Of a stretch of 58,090 nt of DNA, positions 43,089 to 52,758 are shown one piece after another. Position numbers and translations under genes: made by a program. This stretch comes from JAVWIF01 sp036639635 (lineage in GTDB: Bacteria > Bacillota_I > Bacilli_A > Erysipelotrichales > Erysipelotrichaceae), in contig JAVWIF010000007.1 of the NCBI GenBank assembly GCA_036639635.1, positions 1 through 58,090 on the forward strand, given 5' to 3'. Positions within the stretch are counted from its first letter, which is position 1. Every line of letters begins with the position of its first letter. The notes beneath the pieces were generated by a model. It worked only from the letters and a program-made list of their open reading frames with translations, had not been told where the DNA came from and searched no databases.

Positions 43089-44051
43089 CTAAACTAAACG
43101 TTCAAATAAATTCTGTAATCTCTTGCGAGATTCACGAGGCGTATTTAATGCTTCTTCAATAGGTACAGAAATAATTTGATTGTCCTTAATGCTCACACAT
43201 TGTCCTCCAACGTTTTGCATTAATAAATCAACAGCTTTTTCACCCATTCTAGAAGCCAATACTCGATCTGTTGGTGTCGGTGATCCTCCACGTTGTACGT
43301 GTCCTAAAACCGTGGCTCTTCCAGAAAATCCAGTATTTAAACTAACTTTTTTAGCAAATTGGTGAACATCTGTCATTTTTTCTGATATTACAACAATCGC
43401 ATGACGTTTCTTTTTGATTAAATCAAAATCACGCAATCTTTCCAACACTTCGCCTTCCTCAAAGCCGGTTGAAGATGTAATAACAATTTCGGCTCCGCAA
43501 GCAATTCCTGACCAAATAGCCAAGTCTCCACAACGGTTCCCCATTACTTCAACAATCGAACAACGATGATGAGAACTTGATGTATCTCTTAGTTTATCGA
43601 CAGCCTCCACAATGGTTGTTAAAGCCGTATCAAACCCAATTGTAAAATCGGTACATGTGATATCATTATCAATTGTTCCAGGAATTCCGATACAGTTAAT
43701 TCCCATTTCAGTTAGCGCTAAAGCACCACGATAAGATCCATCTCCACCAATTACTACAATTGCTTCAATTCCACGTTTTTTTAATTGTTGTACTGCTTTT
43801 TTACGCACTTCGATGTCTTTGAATTCAGGTAAACGAGCAGAACCTAATAATGTTCCTCCTCGATCAATGATTTCGCCAACACTAGCCTTTGTTAAAGGTT
43901 CAATATACCCTTCAGCCATGCCTTTATATCCATCATAAATGCCAAAAACTTCAATTCCACTATTCAGTGCGACTCTTGTGACGGCACGAATGGCAGCATT
44001 CATTCCAGGTGCATCTCCACCAGATGTTAGAATACCAATACGTTTTACCAT
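43089..44051 (-). CDS. pfkA: 6-phosphofructokinase
   Basis: 320 residues from the ATG at 44051, seven bases after GGAGG; the in-frame ATG at 44069 lies upstream of that site. Bacterial ATP-PFK: ILTSGGDAPGMNAAIR for ATP, IVIGGDGSYRGAL, PGTIDNDITCTDFTIGFDTA with catalytic Asp, and LGHVQRGGSPTPTDRVLASR for fructose-6-phosphate. The length is that of the allosteric tetrameric form. It precedes pyk and follows dnaI, possibly with read-through from the dnaB-dnaI operon. Confidence 0.97.
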   Translation of the reverse strand: MVKRIGILTSGGDAPGMNAAIRAVTRVALNSGIEVFGIYDGYKGMAEGYIEPLTKASVGEIIDRGGTLLGSARLPEFKDIEVRKKAVQQLKKRGIEAIVVIGGDGSYRGALALTEMGINCIGIPGTIDNDITCTDFTIGFDTALTTIVEAVDKLRDTSSSHHRCSIVEVMGNRCGDLAIWSGIACGAEIVITSSTGFEEGEVLERLRDFDLIKKKRHAIVVISEKMTDVHQFAKKVSLNTGFSGRATVLGHVQRGGSPTPTDRVLASRMGEKAVDLLMQNVGGQCVSIKDNQIISVPIEEALNTPRESRKRLQNLFERLV

Positions 44052-44108
44052 AAAAATTCCTCCATTCACGGTTATAATAATACCATTTTATTACATTTAT
44101 TACTAGCT

Positions 44109-45023
44109 TTATTTTCGACGTGATTCGCCTTTAACAAAAATTTCACAGGATAGTGCTTTGATACGCTCAATTAAACGTTCTGCAGCCATCGGTTCATTGT
44201 TTTTATTCGTTGTTCCACTTAATTTCTGTTTTACTTCATTCATCGCATAATTACTAGTAAAAATTGTTAACTTCTTCGCTTCCATGCGTGCATCTAACAA
44301 TGGCAACAAAATATCATCACGACTCCAAGAAGTTACACTCTCTCCACCAATATCATCAAGAACGAGAACATCCGCTTTTTTTATTTGATAAAGTTTTCGT
44401 TCCATGGCTTCACTTTCATGAAACATCATCTTTAAATCCGAAATTAACTTTGGTACATTCACAAAGGCAACACGTTTTGATTGTTTGGCATAATAATTAC
44501 ATATTCCTGCTGCTAAATAAGTTTTTCCACTTCCTGGCTTTCCCCATAAGTATAAGCCCTTTAAGGGATGTTCATCCATAAGAAGATCAATTACTTTATC
44601 ATAACAAGCTTTATATTCTTTGCTCTCTTTTGAAACATCCAACGTTTTTAAATCTATCAAAAAATAAGGTTTGCTAATATCTCCTTCACAATAGAACTTT
44701 TGATGTTGTAATGCACGTAATTCTTTTTGTTGATATGCACAATTAACCACTCGATTGTATAACAAACCATCTACATATAAATCTAGTTGTTTGCCAAGCG
44801 TTGGTTGCCTGCAAAAATCTAAACCTGCACAAGACGTACACTTTCCCATCATTTCACAATAATCGCTCAATTTTCCACTATGATTGTATACAAATTCTTC
44901 ATCTACTTGATACTTGTTCATCCATTTTTTTAATATTGGATTTTTTAACAAACGTTCTACCTTTTGTTGTTTCTTAATCTTTTGTTCTTCACTTAAGGCA
45001 TATGTAAACGTTACTTTTTCCAT
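44109..45023 (-). CDS. dnaI: Primosomal protein DnaI (helicase loader)
   Basis: 304 residues. The N-terminal part holds a zinc-binding-like cluster (CTSCAGLDFC) as in Bacillus DnaI; the AAA+ part has Walker A GKPGSGKT near residue 160, Walker B VLVLDDIGGES and sensor SNYAMNEVKQKL. It loads the replicative helicase with DnaB/DnaD. Its ATG directly follows the TAA of dnaB, with the ribosome site inside dnaB's last codons. Confidence 0.94.
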   Translation of the reverse strand: MEKVTFTYALSEEQKIKKQQKVERLLKNPILKKWMNKYQVDEEFVYNHSGKLSDYCEMMGKCTSCAGLDFCRQPTLGKQLDLYVDGLLYNRVVNCAYQQKELRALQHQKFYCEGDISKPYFLIDLKTLDVSKESKEYKACYDKVIDLLMDEHPLKGLYLWGKPGSGKTYLAAGICNYYAKQSKRVAFVNVPKLISDLKMMFHESEAMERKLYQIKKADVLVLDDIGGESVTSWSRDDILLPLLDARMEAKKLTIFTSNYAMNEVKQKLSGTTNKNNEPMAAERLIERIKALSCEIFVKGESRRK

Positions 45024-46217
45024 TTATTCACCTCTTAATTTTTTTAACTTTTCTGCTAGTTTTGCTTCATCAAAATCGTTTGTATCAACTTGTACACTAT
45101 CTTGATCTGCATACCAAGCTGGTAATTCTTTAGCCTTTGTAGGCGCATAATAAGCATTTCCTTTTTGTTCTTCTTGAATATGTGCCAATGCTTTTTCATA
45201 AGTATCAATTTCTAAACGAACCCATGTACCTGCTATCTTTTCAACATAAGCTTTCGAAAATTGTTGATTTCTTGTTTGTAATACATATTCAATTAAAACG
45301 TTAACCACCTCAGGTTTCATTTTAAAATCTGAGATTAAAGTTTCTATCACCTGCTTATCGCCACGACTAACTTCAATTCCGTGTTGTTTGTTTTGTAGAA
45401 AACGTACAGGAGGAACTCCATAAGGATGCGCATGTTCCTTTTCCACATAAACGCTTTTTGATTCTCGTACTTTTTTCTTTAATACTTCAATCTTCAAAGT
45501 ATTATCTTTTACATCCATACTTTTAGAAACTAATTTTCGCATTTCTAATTCGTCAATTCCATGTATCGTCGCAAGCTCACCAATCATCCGTAGGTTCTTT
45601 TCGTTTCTAGCAATATTGGGAAATACACTTTCTGATAGATCACTTAAGAAACGATCAAAATTAAAGCTTAAAGGCAGTTCATTTGTATGTAAGATGTCAC
45701 TTTTAGGTTTCATCTTTTTAAACATTTCTTCTTCACTGTCTTCCCAATCCTCTTTTAAATTATTGACAAAAGGAATCGTAATATCTTGATATGTTTTTTT
45801 ATCTTCAACATTACTTGCAAAACTCAGCTTATTAAACTCATACACTTGTTTTCCCATTTCTTTCATATATAAGCGTCCAAATACTTCATGCCGCAAAAAT
45901 GCTTGTCCATCTTTTGGCATAAATATTTGATAGATATACGCATCATTAAGTGCATCATAAAATGTTTTTACAAGTAAATACTGTTCTAATATATGGCGAC
46001 TCTTCTCCATTACTTCCATGCTTAAATTTGATAATTTTTGGATTAAAATATGATTTTTAATTTTTTGATTACGCGTACCGATACTTAATAATGTTTGATA
46101 TAAAATACAAGCATCACTACCGATAAGTGGAAAATATAGCATTTGCAAAGAAGCAAAACGTTCCATTGTTAATTCTCCTTGTACTTCAATTCGACATTTA
46201 TCTTCTTTTCTCGCCAT
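45024..46217 (-). CDS. dnaB: Replication initiation and membrane attachment protein DnaB (DnaD-like)
   Basis: 397 residues. It has a winged-helix N-terminal part (LYQTLLSIGTRNQKIKNHIL) and a C-terminal DnaD/DnaB_2-like domain (VIETLISDFKMKPEVVNVLI, QTRNQQFSKAYVEKIAGTWV). The charged linker in the middle is poorly conserved. It helps open the origin and recruit DnaI and helicase. It is followed at once by dnaI and preceded by coaE, the Bacillus-like order. Confidence 0.9.
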   Translation of the reverse strand: MARKEDKCRIEVQGELTMERFASLQMLYFPLIGSDACILYQTLLSIGTRNQKIKNHILIQKLSNLSMEVMEKSRHILEQYLLVKTFYDALNDAYIYQIFMPKDGQAFLRHEVFGRLYMKEMGKQVYEFNKLSFASNVEDKKTYQDITIPFVNNLKEDWEDSEEEMFKKMKPKSDILHTNELPLSFNFDRFLSDLSESVFPNIARNEKNLRMIGELATIHGIDELEMRKLVSKSMDVKDNTLKIEVLKKKVRESKSVYVEKEHAHPYGVPPVRFLQNKQHGIEVSRGDKQVIETLISDFKMKPEVVNVLIEYVLQTRNQQFSKAYVEKIAGTWVRLEIDTYEKALAHIQEEQKGNAYYAPTKAKELPAWYADQDSVQVDTNDFDEAKLAEKLKKLRGE

Positions 46218-46232
46218 ATCTTCTCCTCTTTT

Positions 46233-46817
46233 TTAAAAATTCACCTTCAGTATATCATAAATTTGCCGTTTTAAATTTTCTTTATCTGAATTATTATAAA
46301 AAACAACATCGGCTTTTTTAATTTTTTCACACTGTGGAATTTGATGTGCAATTCGTGCGCGTGCAACTTTTTCATCAATTTTTCGATACTGTTTCAAACG
46401 TTCTAATAAAATATCTTCGTCACAAGCAACAACCCATACTTCATCAAAAAAAGCTTCCCATTTGCATTCAAACAATAAAGGCACTTCCACAACGACTAAT
46501 TTTTCATCTTTATGTTTTTCTATTTCTTTTTTAATTTCTTCTTTAATCAACGGATGCAATATTCCTTCTGCTAGTAATCGACTTTGTTCATCTTGAAATA
46601 TAATCGTACTCATTAAAGTTTTATCTATATTAGCATCTCCATCCAGTAGTTCTTTACCAAAAACACTCACAAGTTTTACATAGCCAGCATTTCCTTTACA
46701 TAATAAGTTTGCATTTATTTTATCAGCATCTAAAACAGTGATAGAATGCTTTTCTAAAATTGCGATAACACTTGACTTACCCGCTCCCATAATCCCTGTT
46801 AATCCAATGGTTTTCAT
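46233..46817 (-). CDS. coaE: Dephospho-CoA kinase
   Basis: 194 residues from the ATG at 46817, which overlaps the mutM stop (ATGA) and gives the expected MKTIGLTGIMGAGKSSV start. Walker A GIMGAGKS, the DADKINANLL block with catalytic Asp, HPLIKEEI and VVEVPLLFECKWEAFFD match CoaE. It phosphorylates dephospho-CoA in the last step of CoA synthesis. It is translationally coupled to mutM and followed by dnaB. Confidence 0.95.
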   Translation of the reverse strand: MKTIGLTGIMGAGKSSVIAILEKHSITVLDADKINANLLCKGNAGYVKLVSVFGKELLDGDANIDKTLMSTIIFQDEQSRLLAEGILHPLIKEEIKKEIEKHKDEKLVVVEVPLLFECKWEAFFDEVWVVACDEDILLERLKQYRKIDEKVARARIAHQIPQCEKIKKADVVFYNNSDKENLKRQIYDILKVNF

Positions 46818-47644
46818 TTCTTTTTTTGACATGTTGGACAATAATATGTTCCACGCGTGGCTACCACTATCTTTAAAATTTCACTCTGACACACGCTACA
46901 TGGCTCTCCTTTTTTTGCATGTACTTTTAATTTTAATTGAAATCTTCCATCAACACCTAAAGAGGAAGTATACGAACGTATAGTTGTTCCTCCAGCTTGA
47001 ATTGCACCAGTTAATATCCTTCTAGTTTCATATAATAAACGTTCAAAGTCGACCTTACGTAAATGGGATATATCTGTTTCTGGATGTAACTTTAACGCAA
47101 AACAAATCTCATCTGCATATATATTTCCAATTCCAGCAATATAAGCTTGATTTAATAAAACAGCTTTTAAACACTGATGCTTTTTATGTAACAATTGATA
47201 TAAATACGTTGCATCTAAACGTTTATCAAAGGCATCATATCCAATGTTTTTAAAACATGGATAGGTTGTATGATCATCATTTTTTTCATACAGATACATC
47301 TTTCCAAATTTTCTTGTATCATGATAGCGAAGTTCAAGTCCATTGGATAACGTAAAGAAGACATGCGTATGTTTATCATATGCTACCTTGTGTTCTTGTA
47401 CGTAAAACTTTCCTTCCATTCGCAAATGAACAATGAGTTCATGACTTCCTAAATCAAAGCGTAAGTATTTACCATGGCGATGATATCCTAGAATTGTTTT
47501 ATGTTTCATTGTTTCACAAAATTCTTGTACGCTAGGGTACGCTATAATATTTTCCCATAGAACAATACAATCAAGGATGCTTACTTGTTGTAGTTGATGT
47601 TCTAATGTTCTTACAACAGTTTCTACTTCTGGTAATTCTGGCAT
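46814..47644 (-). CDS. mutM: Formamidopyrimidine-DNA glycosylase
   Basis: 276 residues. The mature N-terminus PELPEVETVVRTL gives catalytic Pro 2 and Glu 3. Lys of KYLRFDLG, the helix-two-turns-helix region (LNQAYIAGIGNIYADEICF) and the C-terminal zinc finger with CSVC and CPTC are all present. It removes 8-oxoguanine and nicks the strand. It begins eight bases after polA and overlaps coaE, so all belong to one repair/replication operon. Confidence 0.97.
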   Translation of the reverse strand: MPELPEVETVVRTLEHQLQQVSILDCIVLWENIIAYPSVQEFCETMKHKTILGYHRHGKYLRFDLGSHELIVHLRMEGKFYVQEHKVAYDKHTHVFFTLSNGLELRYHDTRKFGKMYLYEKNDDHTTYPCFKNIGYDAFDKRLDATYLYQLLHKKHQCLKAVLLNQAYIAGIGNIYADEICFALKLHPETDISHLRKVDFERLLYETRRILTGAIQAGGTTIRSYTSSLGVDGRFQLKLKVHAKKGEPCSVCQSEILKIVVATRGTYYCPTCQKKK

Positions 47645-47652
47645 ATTTTCAC

Positions 47653-50238
47653 CTACTTTGCATCAAACCAAGTTTTTCCAGTATTTGCTTCAGCAAGTAA
47701 AGGCACACGTATTTGCATTGCATGTTGCATACCATCTTCCACAATTTGTTTCATTTGTTCGAGTTCATCAAGACAAACATCAAAAATTAATTCATCATGT
47801 ATTTGTAAAATCATTTTAGATTTCACTTGTTCTTCTTCCATTTTATTATAGATATGAATCATCGCTAGTTTAATTAAATCTGCAGCACTTCCCTGAATTG
47901 GAGCATTCATTGCTGCTCTTTTTCCAAACTCACGCATCATATAGTTCGCATCACTAATCTCAGGAATATAGCGACGACGATGAAACAAAGTCTGCACATA
48001 TCCATGTTCTTCACAAAATGCTATTGTTTGATCCATAAATCCTTTAATACTAGGGTAAGAAGCAAAGTACTTTTCAATAAAGTTATGCGCTTCTTTACGT
48101 GTTATTCCTAACTGTTCACTTAAGCCAAAATCACTTTGTCCATAAACGATTCCAAAGTTTACTGTTTTTGCACTTCTGCGCATAGCACTATCTACTTGAT
48201 CTTGTTCTACATCAAATATTTTCATAGCGGTTTTCGTATGAATATCAACACCGTGTTGAAAAGCATCAATCATTGCACTCTCATTAGCCATATGAGCAAG
48301 TATTCTTAATTCAATTTGTGAATAATCAGCAGATAATAAAACATGATCATGACTTGCTTCAAATGCTTTACGTATTTCTTTTCCTTCTTCATCACGCACC
48401 GAAATATTTTGTAAATTAGGTTCAGAAGAAGACAATCTACCTGTTTGTGTTTGTATCTGATTAAAAATCGTATGTATCTTGCCATCACCTTTTACATGTT
48501 TACTTAAACCTATTGCATACGTACTATATATTTTTTGATATTTCCGTTGTTCTAGTAACAAAGGAATAATTGGATGTACATGAACTAGCTTTTCTAAAAC
48601 ATCTGCTGCTGTACTACGTTTCTTTCCAGCCTTTAAACCTAACTCATCATATAAAATAATAGCCAATTGTTTCGGGGAATTAATATTAAATTCACTTCCT
48701 GCATATTCATATATCTGCTTACTTAGTATTTCAATTTTTTCTGCAGTACTTTTTGCTATTTCATCAAGCGTTGCTAGATTGCACATAACGCCTTCTTTTT
48801 CCATTGCATAAAGAACTCTTGTTAAAGGCATTTCTATCGTATCTAATAATTCCTGCATTTCTAAATTTTTAATTTCGGTTTTTAATCCCGCACTCATATC
48901 CGCTAAATTATCGGCTTGAATAAGGGCAAATTGACTTTCCTCAATAGGATCTACAAACTTTGGTTTTCCTTTTTTACCAAAAACATCATTCTTTAAAAGA
49001 CTACGATCAAAGTTATATTTTTCTGCTAATTTTTCATAATCTGAAATTGTTCCATCTACTAAGAACGCCGCAATCATAATGTCAAACGTTAATTCTCCAC
49101 AAGCAAATCCAAATGCATTCATCAAATGATAAAAATTCTTTGCATCATAGACAATCTTTTGATTCGATGCTTTTAGATATTTTTTAAATTCTTCATCTTT
49201 TTTCGCATCTTCTAAACTTATATAAACACTTTCATCATCTTTACTTAGTGCAAATCCATAAAGTGTTGCATCTTCATAATTTTCATTATCTACATTCGCA
49301 TAAACAACACAATCATCCACTAATAAAGTTTTTGGTACACTTTCCACTACACTTCTTGAACCTTTTCGTTCAACTTTTTTAACATCCATTGTTGTATTGG
49401 CAAATCCGTTCATCTCATATTTAACAAAGAAATCATGAAGTTCGCCTTTTGGTTCTTTGCGCATCAACTCGTCAATAGTAAATGGGATACTTGCATCTAC
49501 TTTAATGGTTGCTAACCATTTAGATAAAAATGCTTGTTCTTTATCATTCTCTAATTTTTCTTTTAATTTTCCTTTAAAATCCTCAAGATGTTCATATACG
49601 TTATCAACTGTTGTATACTCAGCCAACAATTTTAAAGCCGTTTTCTCACCAATTCCTTTTACACCAGGAATATTATCTGCACTATCTCCCATCAATGCTT
49701 TTAAATCGATAATTTGACTAGGAACAATCCCCATACTTTCTTGCAATTTAGCTTCATTCATAATGTCCATTTCACTAATTCCTTTTTTCATTAAATAGAC
49801 ATCGGTGGTAGGATCAATCAATTGTAATAAATCTCGATCACTTGTTAAAATATGAATATTGGTATTTGGATTTTGTTTCGCCATTGATCCAATAATATCA
49901 TCTGCTTCTATACCATCACACTCATAGCGTTGCATTCCATAAGCATCTAAGTATTCACGAACAATGGAAAACTGAACAATTAATTCTTGATCTAAAGGTT
50001 TTCTGGTTCCTTTATATTCTTTAAAAGTATCATGACGAAACGTAGGCTTTCCACTATCCCAAGCAACTAGTACACCATCAGGTTGAAGAAGTGTGATTGC
50101 CTTATTGATCATATTAATGAACCCGTATACTCCATTTGTTGGTACACCGTTACTCGTTTTCATCATTCTCCCATAAAGTGTTGCATAATACGCACGAAAC
50201 AAGACTGAATTTCCATCTATCAATAATAAATTTTTCAT
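47653..50238 (-). CDS. polA: DNA polymerase I
   Basis: 861 residues with GGAGG before the ATG. Order: 5'-3' exonuclease domain (1-290; LLIDGNSVLFRAYYATLYG, ECDGIEADDIIGSMAKQ, GDSADNIPGVKGIGEKTA), a vestigial 3'-5' exonuclease domain (300-470), and the family A polymerase domain (LLSADYSQIELRILAHM motif A, RRSAKTVNFGIVYGQSDFGL motif B, QIHDELIFDV motif C). In the middle domain the D-x-E metal motif is lost (NVDNENYED region), so proofreading is not expected, as in Bacillus. Confidence 0.97.
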   Translation of the reverse strand: MKNLLLIDGNSVLFRAYYATLYGRMMKTSNGVPTNGVYGFINMINKAITLLQPDGVLVAWDSGKPTFRHDTFKEYKGTRKPLDQELIVQFSIVREYLDAYGMQRYECDGIEADDIIGSMAKQNPNTNIHILTSDRDLLQLIDPTTDVYLMKKGISEMDIMNEAKLQESMGIVPSQIIDLKALMGDSADNIPGVKGIGEKTALKLLAEYTTVDNVYEHLEDFKGKLKEKLENDKEQAFLSKWLATIKVDASIPFTIDELMRKEPKGELHDFFVKYEMNGFANTTMDVKKVERKGSRSVVESVPKTLLVDDCVVYANVDNENYEDATLYGFALSKDDESVYISLEDAKKDEEFKKYLKASNQKIVYDAKNFYHLMNAFGFACGELTFDIMIAAFLVDGTISDYEKLAEKYNFDRSLLKNDVFGKKGKPKFVDPIEESQFALIQADNLADMSAGLKTEIKNLEMQELLDTIEMPLTRVLYAMEKEGVMCNLATLDEIAKSTAEKIEILSKQIYEYAGSEFNINSPKQLAIILYDELGLKAGKKRSTAADVLEKLVHVHPIIPLLLEQRKYQKIYSTYAIGLSKHVKGDGKIHTIFNQIQTQTGRLSSSEPNLQNISVRDEEGKEIRKAFEASHDHVLLSADYSQIELRILAHMANESAMIDAFQHGVDIHTKTAMKIFDVEQDQVDSAMRRSAKTVNFGIVYGQSDFGLSEQLGITRKEAHNFIEKYFASYPSIKGFMDQTIAFCEEHGYVQTLFHRRRYIPEISDANYMMREFGKRAAMNAPIQGSAADLIKLAMIHIYNKMEEEQVKSKMILQIHDELIFDVCLDELEQMKQIVEDGMQHAMQIRVPLLAEANTGKTWFDAK

Positions 50239-50312
50239 ATTTTAATTTCCTCCATACGCTTATTATTTTACCACAGTTTCTTATTATTCGCCTTATTTAC
50301 CCTCTCATTTAC

Positions 50313-50349
50313 AAAAAAAATAGATACCTTAATGTTTTCGGTATCCATT
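50313..50349 (-). terminator. Terminator of the substrate-binding lipoprotein gene
   Basis: AATGGATACC and GGTATCTATT pair with one mismatch around an 11-base loop; an eight-base T-run follows on the minus strand. It lies between this gene and polA. Confidence 0.75.
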
Positions 50350-50353
50350 TCTT

Positions 50354-51310
50354 TTATGAGCCCATAACTTCTAAAGATTTTAAATTATCATACATAATCG
50401 TTAAATAATCTTTACTTGTTTCTTCATCACTCTTTGTAATACTAGACAAATTACGTAAATCAATAGGAATCAAACCCAATTCATTAATTAATTCGTCTCT
50501 TAGTTTTTGCATGTCCTCTGGTAAGTTTTGCTCCATTGCCATATATCGAACATGATCTTTCTTTATGCGTTCCTTAATCAATGTCAACTGGTCACTTGTA
50601 GGAAGAGCTCCATAACGTGAAATTGAAATTGGGTAAACTTTAATCCCATAAGATTTTTGCCAATTTCCAAAGCTTGGTGTCATTGACACAAAACTAATTT
50701 CCATCTTTTGATCTGGTATCATTTGATAGTCCGCATCTAAACGAGCTAAATCGAGTTCTAAGATATCATAGTTCTCATTAAATATTTTTTCATATTGAGG
50801 ATATTTTTCCACTAAATATGCACGTACATCACTTGCCATACTCGCCATTGCAACTGGATCCATCCATAACATTGGATCTGCACTATACGTATCCATACTT
50901 TGAAATTCTTCTCCCTCGTAGTATTTACTTTCAATCCCCGCTGTTTTTCCATCAATTGTTATGGATGAATAACGTTCAAATTTATAAATAGCACTCTTAG
51001 TTGCTAAATCAATCATATCAACATCACTATCACGTATATCATTAGCATACAAATCCATATATGGTTCTAATCCAGCAATATAAAACAGTGCATCAGCTTT
51101 ATCTAGGATGTCTTTATAATTAGATTTTATCTGTACTCTTTGTACAATAGAATTATTAGATATATTTGTTGAAGTAACATATTTTCCACCAATTCTTTCC
51201 ACAAGATATTGTACAGGATAGATGGTTGTTGCGACACTTGGCTTCTTTTCTTCACAACCCGTTATGAGGAACAGACTTATGAGTGAAACTAACATTATTT
51301 TTATTTTCAT
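50354..51310 (-). CDS. ZnuA/TroA-like substrate-binding lipoprotein, divergent
   Basis: 318 residues; lipobox FLITGC with Cys about 19. The fold pattern of metal-binding cluster A-I proteins is visible: TTIYPVQYLVERIGGKYV, then ADALFYIAGLEPYMDLYAND, LWMDPVAMASMASDVRAYL and a long central helix. The metal-ligand His residues usual in these proteins are not seen: NSIVQRVQIKSN replaces the loop P-x-x-D-P-H-x-Y-x-P-T, and PSFGNWQKSYG replaces the HxAF segment. It may bind something other than zinc or manganese. There is no permease or ATPase gene nearby. Confidence 0.75.
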   Translation of the reverse strand: MKIKIMLVSLISLFLITGCEEKKPSVATTIYPVQYLVERIGGKYVTSTNISNNSIVQRVQIKSNYKDILDKADALFYIAGLEPYMDLYANDIRDSDVDMIDLATKSAIYKFERYSSITIDGKTAGIESKYYEGEEFQSMDTYSADPMLWMDPVAMASMASDVRAYLVEKYPQYEKIFNENYDILELDLARLDADYQMIPDQKMEISFVSMTPSFGNWQKSYGIKVYPISISRYGALPTSDQLTLIKERIKKDHVRYMAMEQNLPEDMQKLRDELINELGLIPIDLRNLSSITKSDEETSKDYLTIMYDNLKSLEVMGS

Positions 51311-51360
51311 AACTTTGCGCCTCCTTGTTTTAAATTATAACATAAAACAAGGTATTGCGA

Positions 51361-52140
51361 CTACTCTTTTTCACTACCTCTATTCTTATTATTAAAATAC
51401 TTTGCTAACCATTTTTCCTCTTCTATCCACCCTTTATTCACTCTCATTATATTATAACGTCCTCGATATAAATCATGATGCTGATTCATGATGATCGGAT
51501 AGTTTACCTTATGCATATAACGATAATAATAAAACTGTAATTGTTGGAATCCAATATCTTTCCAAGCAATTCCTATTTCAAATACAAATAATAACAGTAC
51601 TAAACATCCTCCAACTCCTTGTAATACACGAAAATACAACAACCAACAAACACATACAATTGAAATTACATAGGTTGCTTGTTGTGCTCTTTTAAACGGT
51701 AAAAAGCTATGAAAAAAAGCTTGCAATAATCTTCCGCCATCAAGCGGATATAAAGGTAACAGATTAAAAATCAAGATACTAGCATTCATCATATACAAAT
51801 AATCTAAGAAGGAAGAAGAAATATACCCCATAGTATACAACGAGCGAAAAAGAAAAGGAAATAGCATATGCATCAAAGGTCCACTAGCTATCATACAAAC
51901 TTCTTGTATGATATTTCCAAACCCAATATATCCGATTTGTGCCGCTATTCCAAAAGGATAAATACGGACTTGTTGGATTGGGTAATGAAAGAAAGTGGCA
52001 CATGCAATATGTGCCATTTCATGTATTGATAGTACTAAAAAAATATAAAAAATCACTTTTCCAATATGCAAAAACGGTAACAACAACAAATACGGGATCC
52101 ATAAAAATGAAACTTTAATTTTTTTGCAAGGCAGCATCAT
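51361..52140 (-). CDS. SpoIVFB-like M50 membrane metalloprotease
   Basis: 259 residues, about five helices in the first 190. The zinc-site HEMAH lies in a helix near residue 40, and the second conserved segment reads FNLLPLYPLDGGR near 127, with the D ligand. It cleaves membrane or near-membrane substrates; in Bacillus, SpoIVFB cuts pro-sigma K. The gene has no clear ribosome site and overlaps the previous gene by 26 bases, so it is translationally coupled to the SpoIVFA-like partner. Confidence 0.85.
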   Translation of the reverse strand: MMLPCKKIKVSFLWIPYLLLLPFLHIGKVIFYIFLVLSIHEMAHIACATFFHYPIQQVRIYPFGIAAQIGYIGFGNIIQEVCMIASGPLMHMLFPFLFRSLYTMGYISSSFLDYLYMMNASILIFNLLPLYPLDGGRLLQAFFHSFLPFKRAQQATYVISIVCVCWLLYFRVLQGVGGCLVLLLFVFEIGIAWKDIGFQQLQFYYYRYMHKVNYPIIMNQHHDLYRGRYNIMRVNKGWIEEEKWLAKYFNNKNRGSEKE

Positions 52141-52690
52141 ACGTTATTTTATTATTATCTTTCAAAAAGTTCAATGTTACGTAATTATCAAATGTTCCAA
52201 CTGGTTTTCCTTTTAGAATACGTTCATCTTGTTTCACGCTTGCTTCTTTTATATTCCCATACGTGCTAACAACCCCATTATCCTGTTTTAAAGTCACACT
52301 GTATTTATTATCGCTTGCTTTTTTTACATGAAGAACGACACTATCATAAATTGAAAAAGCTGAGTTTGATCCATTGGCATATTGATCATCTTTAAGTAAA
52401 GTATAAGCTTGCTTAGACACCACCGCTACTTCTTTCAAAGAAAACCAATTTTCAAAAGGGAGCCAAGAAGCTAGGTTTTCTATTTTAAAATTAGTGAGTA
52501 CTGTTGGTAATTTAATTAGGTTTAGTTTTTGATTTAACAACAATGCTAAAGCAAGAACACTTAAACACATCATGAGCATTACCAAATGATAAAGAAAACG
52601 AAATAAGGAGAATGAATGATGCTTTTCCTCATCAGCTTCATGATATCTTCTACTCTTTATTCTTTTCCTTATATTTTTTAGATCATCCAT
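52115..52690 (-). CDS. SpoIVFA-like membrane protein with degenerate LytM domain
   Basis: 191 residues. An N-terminal basic cytosolic segment (KNIRKRIKSRRYHEADEE), one membrane helix at about 34-55 and an external domain ending NGVVSTYGNIKEASVKQDER, a weak LytM/M23-like beta fold without its metal residues. Position directly before a SpoIVFB-like protease and after minD matches Bacillus spoIVFA, which holds SpoIVFB inactive. Identification rests mainly on context; the sequence similarity is weak. Confidence 0.6.
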   Translation of the reverse strand: MDDLKNIRKRIKSRRYHEADEEKHHSFSLFRFLYHLVMLMMCLSVLALALLLNQKLNLIKLPTVLTNFKIENLASWLPFENWFSLKEVAVVSKQAYTLLKDDQYANGSNSAFSIYDSVVLHVKKASDNKYSVTLKQDNGVVSTYGNIKEASVKQDERILKGKPVGTFDNYVTLNFLKDNNKITYDAALQKN

Positions 52691-52728
52691 ATCGTCCCTC
52701 CTATGAATAGTATATGAAACAATATAAA

Positions 52729-52758
52729 AAAAAGAACAAGCAGCTATTCGCTGCTTGT
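52729..52758 (-). terminator. Terminator at the end of the AI-2E-family gene
   Basis: ACAAGCAGC and GCTGCTTGT pair perfectly around a 5-base loop, then CTTTTTTTT on the minus strand. The first arm covers the final codons of the gene. Confidence 0.8.
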
